Source of the DNA: Ignavibacteria bacterium UBA6688
Lineage (GTDB): Bacteria > Bacteroidota > Ignavibacteria > UBA10030
Direction: 5' to 3'
Assembly (NCBI GenBank): GCA_002454845.1
Contig: DKJQ01000306.1
Location: forward strand, 1 to 14,518
DNA: 14,518 bases
Below the pieces are notes generated by a model. It did not search any database. It was not told where the DNA came from and saw nothing but the letters and a program-made list of their open reading frames with translations. Within the stretch, counting starts at the first letter, position 1, and the number at the start of each line of letters is the position of its first letter. This document shows, one piece after another, positions 1-5,786 of this stretch. The position numbers and the translations under genes are program-made.

Positions 1-28
1 TGAAAATCCAAAACTATTTTCCCTCTCA

Positions 29-616
29 TCAATAACCATTTTCCGTGGATTTGTCTCCCCCCAAAGCCAAAAGAAAGCCCCGGATCATCGCTGCCGTCGC
101 GCCCCACACCTCGTGCGCGCTGTAATTGTAATAAAACACGTCGTGAGTCCTCCCCTGACGCTCCATCTTCACCACCCGTTCATTTTTCTTCTCAAGGAAT
201 ACCGTAAGTGGGATTTCAATGATCTCGGCAACTTCATGAAGGCTCGGGGAAAGGAGGGGCAACGAGGGAACAAATCCCACTACCGGGGTAATGGCAAACC
301 CGGAGGGGGTTTCAAAATCGTCGAACATCCCGAGTACCTGAACCGCGCCGGGCGGCAGGCCGATCTCCTCCTCCGTCTCTCTTAATGCCGTCGCAACAAG
401 GTCCGCATCCTGCTCGTCCCTCGCTCCGCCGGGAAACGAGATTTGCCCTTTGTGATGCTCCACATGGTCTGTTCGCTTCGTCAACAGGAGGTGAAGGGAC
501 CGCTCCTTTGGGAAGAGCAGGATCAGCACGGCCGCTTGTTTGAGAGCGGGATTGTTCAGTTCCTTCCTGTGATGGCGGCCAAGGAATTCCCTTATACGGT
601 CGATGGCAGGCTTCAT
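29..616 (-). CDS. CoA-type Nudix hydrolase (NudL/CoA pyrophosphatase-like)
   Basis: Predicted Nudix hydrolase of 195 residues, most like the coenzyme A diphosphatase branch, which cleaves CoA and its derivatives to phosphopantetheine and 3',5'-ADP in the cytosol. Seen directly: LLTKR at about residues 44-48 and GQISFPGG at 57-64, which together are the UPF0035/CoA signature preceding the Nudix box, then the box core LRETEEEIGL (78-87) carrying the metal-binding glutamates. The ATG at 616 is chosen because it overlaps the rarA stop as ATGA, typical of translational coupling. A GTG at 637 would add seven residues (MVEEETT) and cannot be excluded. It is the last gene of a two-gene unit with rarA. 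Substrate cannot be fixed from sequence alone; the family call is secure, the CoA specificity fairly so. Confidence 0.88.
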   Translation of the reverse strand: MKPAIDRIREFLGRHHRKELNNPALKQAAVLILLFPKERSLHLLLTKRTDHVEHHKGQISFPGGARDEQDADLVATALRETEEEIGLPPGAVQVLGMFDDFETPSGFAITPVVGFVPSLPLLSPSLHEVAEIIEIPLTVFLEKKNERVVKMERQGRTHDVFYYNYSAHEVWGATAAMIRGFLLALGGDKSTENGY

Positions 617-1947
617 CGTTGTTTCTTCTTCCACCACCGGTTGAGCCGTTCCCGGATGCTCTTCTCCCCCCCCTCCCCGGTCGGCTTATAATAGACCTTT
701 TCCTTCAGATTGTCGGGCAAATACTGCTGTTCCGTAAAGTGCTCGTCGTAGTTGTGACCGTCCTTGTACTCCTTGCCGTAGTTGAGGTCCGACATCAGCT
801 TGGTTGGCGCGTTGCGGATGTGGAGCGGGACCGGGAGGTTCGGGAGGTTCCGGACATCCTCCCACGCATGCTCGATAGCGAGATAGGAGGCATTGCTCTT
901 GGGGGCCGCAGCCAGGTAGGCTGCGGTTTGCGCGAGGATGATCCGCGCCTCCGGCATGCCGATGTAATCGATGGCGGTGAAGCAGGAGGTCGCGAGGGTC
1001 AGCGCGTACGGATCGGCGTTCCCGACATCTTCGGAAGCGAGCACCACCATCCTCCGGGCGATGAACTTCGGATCCTCTCCCCCATCCAGCATCCGGGCCA
1101 TCCAATAGATTGCCGCGTCGGGATCGCTGCCGCGAAGACTCTTAATGAACGCGGAGATCGTGTCATAGTGCTGGTCCCCGCCTTTGTCATACAGCGTGTA
1201 CTTCCGTTGAAACGCTTCTTCGATGGTTTTCTTGGTGATGACCGCGCTCATGTCGGGTCCCGGCTTGGTCAGGCTGAGGGCAACTTCGAGGCCGTTCAGC
1301 AGTTTCCGGGCATCGCCTCCGGAGAGGAGAATCAGGAAATCGCGGTCCTCAATGGTGATGGATCGTTTGGAAAGAAACCGATCAGTGGAGAGTGCGTGAT
1401 CGAGGATGGAGGAAAGCTCCGCGCTCCCTAGTGCCTCCAATACATAGACGCGGCAACGGGAGAGCAGGGGCGAAATGACTTCGAACGATGGGTTCTCCGT
1501 GGTAGCACCGATCAGGGTGACGATCCCTTCCTCGACGCTGTGGAGCAACGCGTCCTGCTGCGCTTTGTTGAACCGGTGGATCTCGTCGATGAAGAGAAGC
1601 GTCCGTTTCTTCCGAAGCTTTTCGTTCTTCTCCGCTTTGCCTATCACATCCCGCACGTCTTTTACGCCGGACGACACAGCGTTGAGCTGGAAGAACTCCG
1701 CCTGAACATAGTGGGCGATGAGTCGGGCAAGAGTTGTCTTCCCCACTCCGGGCGGACCCCACAGAATCATGGAGGTGGTCTCCCCCTTCTCCAGCATCAC
1801 GCGAAGAGGTTTCCCCTCGCCAAGCAGGTGTCCCTGACCTGCAAACTCATCGATGGTTCTCGGCCGCACGCGTTCCGCCAGGGGGGCGGAGGCGGAAGAT
1901 GTCTGACGGGGGGAAGAGTCTGGATCGTTTCCGAAAAGGTCGGCCAT
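613..1947 (-). CDS. rarA: Replication-associated recombination protein A (RarA/MgsA), AAA+ ATPase
   Basis: Cytosolic AAA+ ATPase of the RarA/MgsA/WRNIP1 family, a clamp-loader relative that acts at stalled or gapped replication forks. The 444-residue length is normal for the family. Visible motifs: Walker A GPPGVGKTT (64-72), Walker B LLFIDEIHRFN (117-127), sensor 1 GATTENPSF (147-155), an arginine-finger segment LLSRC (161-165), and the C-terminal MgsA region with YWMARMLDGGEDPKFIARR and the ASEDVGNADP stretch. The N-terminal MADLFG start fits the family, where a short leader precedes PLAERVRP. The stop codon overlaps the start of the Nudix gene by ATGA. A hairpin with a six-U tract ends 13 nt before the ATG, so this gene either has attenuated read-through expression or a very short or absent leader. 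There is no obvious Shine-Dalgarno. Confidence 0.97.
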   Translation of the reverse strand: MADLFGNDPDSSPRQTSSASAPLAERVRPRTIDEFAGQGHLLGEGKPLRVMLEKGETTSMILWGPPGVGKTTLARLIAHYVQAEFFQLNAVSSGVKDVRDVIGKAEKNEKLRKKRTLLFIDEIHRFNKAQQDALLHSVEEGIVTLIGATTENPSFEVISPLLSRCRVYVLEALGSAELSSILDHALSTDRFLSKRSITIEDRDFLILLSGGDARKLLNGLEVALSLTKPGPDMSAVITKKTIEEAFQRKYTLYDKGGDQHYDTISAFIKSLRGSDPDAAIYWMARMLDGGEDPKFIARRMVVLASEDVGNADPYALTLATSCFTAIDYIGMPEARIILAQTAAYLAAAPKSNASYLAIEHAWEDVRNLPNLPVPLHIRNAPTKLMSDLNYGKEYKDGHNYDEHFTEQQYLPDNLKEKVYYKPTGEGGEKSIRERLNRWWKKKQR

Positions 1948-1959
1948 AGCTCATAAACG

Positions 1960-1994
1960 AAAAAACCAACATCGGCTTGTCCCGGTGATGTTGG
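1960..1994 (-). terminator. Rho-independent terminator or attenuator ahead of rarA
   Basis: On the minus strand an 8-bp perfect stem, CCAACATC (1994-1987) with GATGTTGG (1973-1966), closes a 13-nt loop that can itself add CGG/CCG pairing. It is followed directly by six T residues (1965-1960). This is the clearest intrinsic terminator in the window. It would end transcripts coming from divIC. It lies only 13 nt before the rarA ATG, so it could also act on rarA transcripts. Confidence 0.75.
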
Positions 1995-2043
1995 CTGAGA
2001 TTGTTACGACTCCCCGCAGAGCCGCGGGAGTTGAACGTTGTGG

Positions 2044-2127
2044 TATCTACTTCCTACTCTTTACTCAATACTTCTTACTTTCAGCACCTCACATCTTACT
2101 TTTCACATTTTACTTTTTACTTTTCAC
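2044..2127 (-). repeat. Degenerate heptamer array (12 units, GTRANNN) 3' of divIC
   Basis: Twelve consecutive 7-bp units. On the minus strand they read like GTGAAAA, GTAAAAA, GTAAAAT, GTAAGAT, GTGAGGT and GTAGGAA, with one GCTGAAA variant. The array begins 30 bp after the divIC stop. All twelve units contain TAA, TGA or TAG on the coding strand. The units are too diverged for a simple microsatellite yet keep exact 7-bp phase. The style recalls the short tandemly repeated repetitive (STRR) heptamers known from cyanobacteria. Confidence 0.85.
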
Positions 2128-2157
2128 CTTCCTTGTCTGTCGTCTGCCATCCCTCTA

Positions 2158-2499
2158 TCAGTCTTTCTTCACCTTATAAACCGTCTCCCCCTCACGCGCC
2201 ATACCATACTTTTCCCTTGCCACCTTCTCGATGGTCTTCTTGTCGCCGTCCAGAGCCTTCAGGTATGCCTCCAGGCGCTTCGTTTCGGCCTCCGCCTCCC
2301 GCACTTTTTCGATCATATCCCTTCGTTCGACTTCCAGTCGGACGCGGGCAACCACGCCCCGGTTATTAAAGAGGACGAAAGCAACGACGATCGTTCCGGC
2401 GATGATCGCTAACCCGCGCCGCCTGGTTTTGAACACTCTCTTGCCCAGGAGGTCCAGACCGCTGTTCGACCTGATTTTTCTGTAGAATTGGCCTTCCAT
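2158..2499 (-). CDS. FtsB/DivIC-family septum formation initiator
   Basis: Small bitopic inner-membrane protein of 113 residues from the DivIC/FtsB family, which with FtsL and FtsQ links the divisome to septal peptidoglycan synthesis. Seen: a basic cytoplasmic N-terminus (KTRRRG to residue 29), one transmembrane helix at about 29-45 (LAIIAGTIVVAFVLFN), a charged coiled coil at about 50-85 rich in E, K, R and A, and the characteristic tail EKVAREKYGMAREGE (91-105). The ATG at 2499 gives a sensible N-terminus. A 632-bp spacer separates it from ddl, so although both serve the cell wall they may not share a transcript. A heptamer array and then a terminator follow its stop. FtsB versus DivIC naming cannot be settled from sequence. 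Confidence 0.9.
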   Translation of the reverse strand: MEGQFYRKIRSNSGLDLLGKRVFKTRRRGLAIIAGTIVVAFVLFNNRGVVARVRLEVERRDMIEKVREAEAETKRLEAYLKALDGDKKTIEKVAREKYGMAREGETVYKVKKD

Positions 2500-2524
2500 G
2501 AATATTTCAATGTACCTCTATTTT

Positions 2525-2549
2525 GAGCGTTTTGCAAATTGCAACGCTC
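2525..2549. promoter_or_regulatory. Inverted repeat 25 bp upstream of divIC
   Basis: Perfect 7-bp arms GAGCGTT (2525-2531) and AACGCTC (2543-2549) flank TTGCAAATTGC, which itself is part of the near-palindrome TGCAAATTGCA. It lies where a promoter or operator for divIC would be expected. On the minus strand a TTTG followed 20 nt later by TACATTG weakly recalls the Bacteroidota -33/-7 promoter, but the match is imperfect. It could be an operator, a leader hairpin, or chance. Confidence 0.4.
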
Positions 2550-2650
2550 TTCCGGCGCGCGGAGCATTGCCGCGTTGCGCGGTCCAATACATCCAACGGC
2601 GAGATTACCAGGAGAAGCGTTACGATAGCGGTCGTTTAACCCTGAAGGCT

Positions 2651-2680
2651 CGCCCTACTGAACGGTCAGTCGTTCGGGCG
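2651..2680. repeat. Compact inverted repeat in the divIC upstream spacer
   Basis: CGCCC (2651-2655) pairs with GGGCG (2676-2680), and the inner GAACG (2660-2664) pairs with CGTTC (2671-2675) directly abutting it. One side has a four-base bulge (TACT on the plus strand). The overlapping ACTGA/TCAGT arms give an alternative fold. There is no T-tract, so a terminator is unlikely. Confidence 0.4.
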
Positions 2681-2743
2681 GGCGCAGTCACGCATGTATG
2701 GGTGACCGTTTCATCGTGGTTCCGGACAAACCCTGTTCTGATT

Positions 2744-2966
2744 AAACCCCTGCGGGTTTTGCTTCGATGCGGGTTCATCCTCTATTCTTGTTGAACCCCT
2801 TCGGGGTTTCCATTGATCTGCTGTCATCCTTTGTTCGGTTTCAAGCTCTTCGGGCTTGAGGCAAACCTCTGACATTTTCGAAGGGATAAGAGTACTGCGG
2901 GCCGGGGCTCTTGGAGTTTGTTTGACCCCAACCTGCGCCGAAGGGGGAGCTTCCGCAAAGGTTGGG
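2744..2966. repeat. Cluster of four hairpins in the ddl-divIC spacer
   Basis: Four inverted repeats occur in about 220 bp: AAACCC/GGGTTT (2744-2759, loop CTGC), AACCCC/GGGGTT (2794-2808, loop TTC), TCAAGC/GCTTGA (2841-2859, loop containing TTCG), and CCCAACCT/AGGTTGGG (2927-2966) with an extra GCG/CGC pair inside. The first three share an A/C-rich left arm, G/T-rich right arm design and similar spacing of about 50 bp, which looks like a family of dispersed intergenic hairpin units. None is followed by a clean T-run on the minus strand, so they are not typical terminators for ddl. Confidence 0.55.
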
Positions 2967-3032
2967 TGATGTGACAGATCAAGTGTCTTGCGAGACCACT
3001 CTGACTCGATCAAAAGCCCATTCCCCGTTCCG

Positions 3033-3109
3033 AATTCACTTCTTACTTTTCACGTTTCACTTTTTACTGTTTACTGTTCCCGGTTCACTGTCTACCGATC
3101 ACGATTCCC
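3033..3109 (-). repeat. Degenerate heptamer array (11 units, GTRANNN) 3' of ddl
   Basis: Eleven exact-phase 7-bp units. On the minus strand they include GTGATCG, GTAGACA, GTGAACC, GTAAACA, GTAAAAA, GTGAAAC and GTGAAAA, plus two diverged GGGAANN units. Nine of eleven carry a stop codon on the coding strand. The array starts 22 bp after the ddl stop, just past a C8 tract, and belongs to the same family as the array 3' of divIC. Confidence 0.85.
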
Positions 3110-3131
3110 CCCCCTCAGCCCTACCCACGCT

Positions 3132-4259
3132 CTACTTGAACCACTCCGCCTTCGGCTGATAGGTCGTCTTCAGTTTCTTCTTCGCCTCGTGGCGTTGCAG
3201 GGCGAGCGTAATGAGCTTGTCCAACAACTCCGGGTAGGAAAGTCCGGAGGCCTGCCATAGCTTCGGATACATGCTGATCGATGTGAAGCCGGGGATGGTG
3301 TTGACTTCATTCAGATAAATCTTCGCCCCCCCCCGCTGCACGAGAAAATCGACCCGGGCCATGCCGGCGCAATCGAGGGCTTTGAACGCTCGCACGGAAT
3401 AATCCTGAATCCGTTTCACGGCCGCTTTGCTGAGCTTTGCGGGGATTTCCGCTTTGGACTTTCCATCCACATATTTCGCGTCGTAATCGTAGAACTCATT
3501 CGAGGGGATAATTTCGCCCGGCACGGAGGCCATGGGCTCCTCGTTTCCGAGAACACTGCACTCGATCTCCCGCGCCTTGGAGATCCCACGTTCAACGAGG
3601 ATTTTGCGGTCGAACTCCCCCGCCAGATGGATCGCGGCAATCAACTCCCCCCTCGTATGCGCCTTGCTGATCCCGACACTCGATCCCATGTTCGGCGGTT
3701 TCACGAAGCAGGGATACCGCAGCTTTTTTTCGATCGAGGCGATGATTTTCTTTTGACCGCGCGCAAACTCATCGTAAGGGAACCAAATGTCGGGCGCTAC
3801 GGGAAGCTTTGCCTGCCTCAGCAGTTGCTTCTGGATCACCTTGTCCATGCCCACAGCCGAACCCAGGACGCCCGACCCGACGTAGGGAACATCCGCCAGT
3901 TCGAACAACCCCTGGATGGTCCCGTCTTCGCCAAACGGACCATGGAGAACAGGAAACACGACATCCACAGCGTAGGAAGTGACGGCCGTCCCGGAGTTTT
4001 GAAGCGGGACAAGTCCTTGCTTGCGGGGGTCGGGGACGAGGATATGCTCGGGCTGGTTTCGAATATCCACCTGCTCTTTCAACAGCCGAAGAGCCTCGCC
4101 GGAGCTCAGCCATCTCCCTTCGTGGGAGATGCCGATGGGAATCACCTCGTACTTGTTCCTGTCGAGCGCGTTGATCACGGAGGTCGCCGAGACGAGGGAC
4201 ACCTCATGCTCTGCCGACCTGCCTCCGAACACCACGCCAACGCGAATTCTGTTTGCCAT
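3132..4259 (-). CDS. ddl: D-alanine--D-alanine ligase
   Basis: Cytosolic ATP-grasp enzyme joining two D-alanines for peptidoglycan precursor synthesis; 375 residues, the usual length. Motifs in order: FGGRSAEHEVSLVSA (11-25), HGPFGEDGTIQG (106-117), GMDK (137-140), the glycine loop KPPNMGSSVGI (187-197), the omega-loop YDYDAKY (257-263), RVDF (302-305), and the metal/substrate segment LNEVNTIPGFTSISMYPKLW (317-336). The Tyr in the omega-loop agrees with D-Ala-D-Ala rather than VanA-type D-Ala-D-Lac activity. The ATG start gives MANRIRVGVVFGG as expected; Shine-Dalgarno is weak. It follows the aldolase by 49 bp and is followed by a heptamer array. A run of nine G residues (coding strand) lies in the codons for RGGAK near residue 310, unusual for an essential gene. 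Confidence 0.97.
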   Translation of the reverse strand: MANRIRVGVVFGGRSAEHEVSLVSATSVINALDRNKYEVIPIGISHEGRWLSSGEALRLLKEQVDIRNQPEHILVPDPRKQGLVPLQNSGTAVTSYAVDVVFPVLHGPFGEDGTIQGLFELADVPYVGSGVLGSAVGMDKVIQKQLLRQAKLPVAPDIWFPYDEFARGQKKIIASIEKKLRYPCFVKPPNMGSSVGISKAHTRGELIAAIHLAGEFDRKILVERGISKAREIECSVLGNEEPMASVPGEIIPSNEFYDYDAKYVDGKSKAEIPAKLSKAAVKRIQDYSVRAFKALDCAGMARVDFLVQRGGAKIYLNEVNTIPGFTSISMYPKLWQASGLSYPELLDKLITLALQRHEAKKKLKTTYQPKAEWFK

Positions 4260-4308
4260 CGTGAGGTTCTTGTACTTTGTGGTGAAAGAAAACTGTTGAC
4301 TGCAGGTT

Positions 4309-4941
4309 CTACTTGCCGGCCGCGGAAAGAAGTTTGGATACTTGCTCGCCGTTCAAGACTCTCTCTCCCCCCAGCATCCGTGCGACAAAGAGCATGTGGG
4401 CTGCGTGTTCCACTTTCTCCATTTTATAGTATGCATCGTCGAGACTCTTTCCGTATGTCACCACCCCATGGTTCGAGAGCAGGATGGCGTGAGCTTCCTT
4501 GACAAACGGGGCGATCGATTCAGCGACTTCATGCGTCGTGGGGGTGGCATAGGGAGCAAGGGGGATGCGCCCCAGGCCCACGACAACCTCCGGGAAGACC
4601 GGTTCCGTAAGACCGATCCCGGCCGCCGCGAAGCCCGTGGCATACGTCGGATGGGCGTGCACCACAGCCTGGACATCGGGCCGTTCCCGGTATATAAAGA
4701 GATGCATCCTGATCTCCGAAGAAGCTCTCCGACCCTTGGAAACCGGCGAGCCATCGGGGGCCAGCTCCACGAGATCGGGCTCCGTAACGCTTCCCTTATT
4801 CATCGAAGTGGGAGTTGCCAGGATGTTGCCATTGGGGAGGCGTGTACTGACGTTGCCATCGGTCGCCGTGACAAATCCCCTCTCATAGAGGCGATGAGAA
4901 ACGGAAACGAGCAGACGTGCAAAATCGGCGTGTGGATTCAT
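4309..4941 (-). CDS. Class II aldolase/adducin family protein (fuculose-phosphate aldolase-like)
   Basis: Zinc-dependent class II aldolase-fold protein of 210 residues, close in length to L-fuculose-1-phosphate aldolase (FucA) and ribulose-5-phosphate 4-epimerase (AraD), which act on sugar phosphates in the cytosol. Seen: the phosphate-binding DGNVSTR (28-34), the SSE with acidic residue E76, the zinc pair HAH at 95-97 in HAHPTY, and a third histidine in SNHGV (H158). All metal ligands expected from FucA are present, so it should be active. The substrate is not determinable; members also include methylthioribulose-phosphate dehydratases and other aldolases. It lies 62 bp after the PEGA gene and 49 bp before ddl, so co-transcription is plausible but no pathway link is evident. 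Confidence 0.87.
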   Translation of the reverse strand: MNPHADFARLLVSVSHRLYERGFVTATDGNVSTRLPNGNILATPTSMNKGSVTEPDLVELAPDGSPVSKGRRASSEIRMHLFIYRERPDVQAVVHAHPTYATGFAAAGIGLTEPVFPEVVVGLGRIPLAPYATPTTHEVAESIAPFVKEAHAILLSNHGVVTYGKSLDDAYYKMEKVEHAAHMLFVARMLGGERVLNGEQVSKLLSAAGK

Positions 4942-5003
4942 AGAGTCGGACTCAGTGCGCGGACAAAATAGACAAAAGAGGAGTGAGGTTCAAGCTGGGC
5001 TTG

Positions 5004-5786
5004 TCAGTCGGAAAGCAAGACGTAGGTGAGAACAGCAAAGCTGACCTGCGTGAGAACGAAGGTGACGGCAGCCCAGTTATCGAGCCGACGGGTGGAGTTG
5101 AGCAGGGCCGGATCTTTGGTCACGAGATAGGAATCGAAGTCCCTGTTTGCCTGATGCTTGAAATGAGCGGAAAGGACGCCGGAGACAACCATAGACGAAA
5201 AGGAAGTATAGGTCAGCCAGTTATCCGTTCCGCTGAGATCGTAATCCGCAGGGAGAATCTCCGGTGCAGCGTTTGCCAACGTTTCGGGCAGTGGCTGAAG
5301 TCGGAGGGATGTCGAGGACCTTGCCGCGTCCAGAGACACTTTTTGAGGGACGTACCCATCCTTTTCGACCGTCAGCTCCCCGGTCACTTTCGAGGACCTG
5401 CGCAGGAACAGCGGGGTCTTCCCCAGTTCCGTGCCTTGGTACGTCACCCGCCCTCCTTCCGGATCGGAAGTAAGAACGGCATGCGTCCCCATCTCGATGA
5501 TTCTGCTCTGATGTGACTCCGCTGCCACGAGCACCGTCTCCACCTTCGCCAGGGCTTTCCAGCTGAACGCGGAAGGATACACGACCCTGACGGCGTGCTT
5601 CCCCACCGGGACGATGATGTTCATCAGGGGTGTCTTGCCCAGGTAGAGAGAGTCGAGGAACAAATCGGCTCCGGACGGATCCGTGGCAACGGAAACCCTT
5701 CCGGTTTCCGGGGCGGGACCGGTCTCCTGACCGAGGCCGAGAGAGGTGCTTCCAACCATCAGGACAAGAAAGAAAAAGCGGGTCAT
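5004..5786 (-). CDS. PEGA-domain exported protein
   Basis: A 260-residue exported protein of unknown function. Residues 1-19 form a signal peptide (MTRFFFLVLMVGSTSLGLG, cleavage probably before QETG); there is no lipobox cysteine. Two PEGA-type beta repeats follow: about 29-98, with VSVATDPSGADLFLDSLYLG then KTPL and VPVGKHAVRV, and about 101-163, with LTSDPEGGRVTYQGTELGKT then LTVEKDGYVP. The C-terminal quarter holds two hydrophobic stretches (about 190-208 and 238-258) that could be membrane helices. PEGA domains are known from surface and envelope proteins and are thought to bind other proteins or glycans. The ATG directly abuts the TGA of the PQQ-propeller gene (TGAATG), which indicates coupled translation and a joint role. 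A weak CAAGC/GCTTG hairpin follows its stop. Confidence 0.8.
   Translation of the reverse strand: MTRFFFLVLMVGSTSLGLGQETGPAPETGRVSVATDPSGADLFLDSLYLGKTPLMNIIVPVGKHAVRVVYPSAFSWKALAKVETVLVAAESHQSRIIEMGTHAVLTSDPEGGRVTYQGTELGKTPLFLRRSSKVTGELTVEKDGYVPQKVSLDAARSSTSLRLQPLPETLANAAPEILPADYDLSGTDNWLTYTSFSSMVVSGVLSAHFKHQANRDFDSYLVTKDPALLNSTRRLDNWAAVTFVLTQVSFAVLTYVLLSD

Larger units (their letters stand above)
2500..3131. other. 632-bp non-coding spacer between ddl and divIC
   Basis: I find no credible gene here. Open frames of about 100 codons exist but consist of repeat-derived, low-complexity translation and lack family features. From ddl toward divIC the stretch holds a C8 tract (3107-3114), an 11-unit heptamer array, a long hairpin, three short hairpins, a compact inverted repeat, and a set of AACGCT/AGCGTT arms just before divIC. 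I looked for the conserved cores of tmRNA, RNase P RNA, SRP RNA and tRNA on both strands and saw none. The divIC promoter should lie in its low-coordinate part. Confidence 0.7.

Noticed and set aside
2635..2800. Possible integron attC-like site (GTTTAAC with a distant GTTGAAC)
   Set aside because: The two seven-base boxes match only short degenerate consensus, are about 150 bp apart, lack the inner boxes, and there is no integrase or cassette nearby.
2711..3013. 100-codon minus-strand open frame in the ddl-divIC spacer
   Set aside because: It translates the hairpin cluster; composition is proline/arginine-rich without any domain, and it reads through inverted repeats.
4991..5003. CAAGC/GCTTG hairpin directly after the PEGA stop
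   Set aside because: Only five base pairs and no adjacent U-tract, so not supportable as a terminator.
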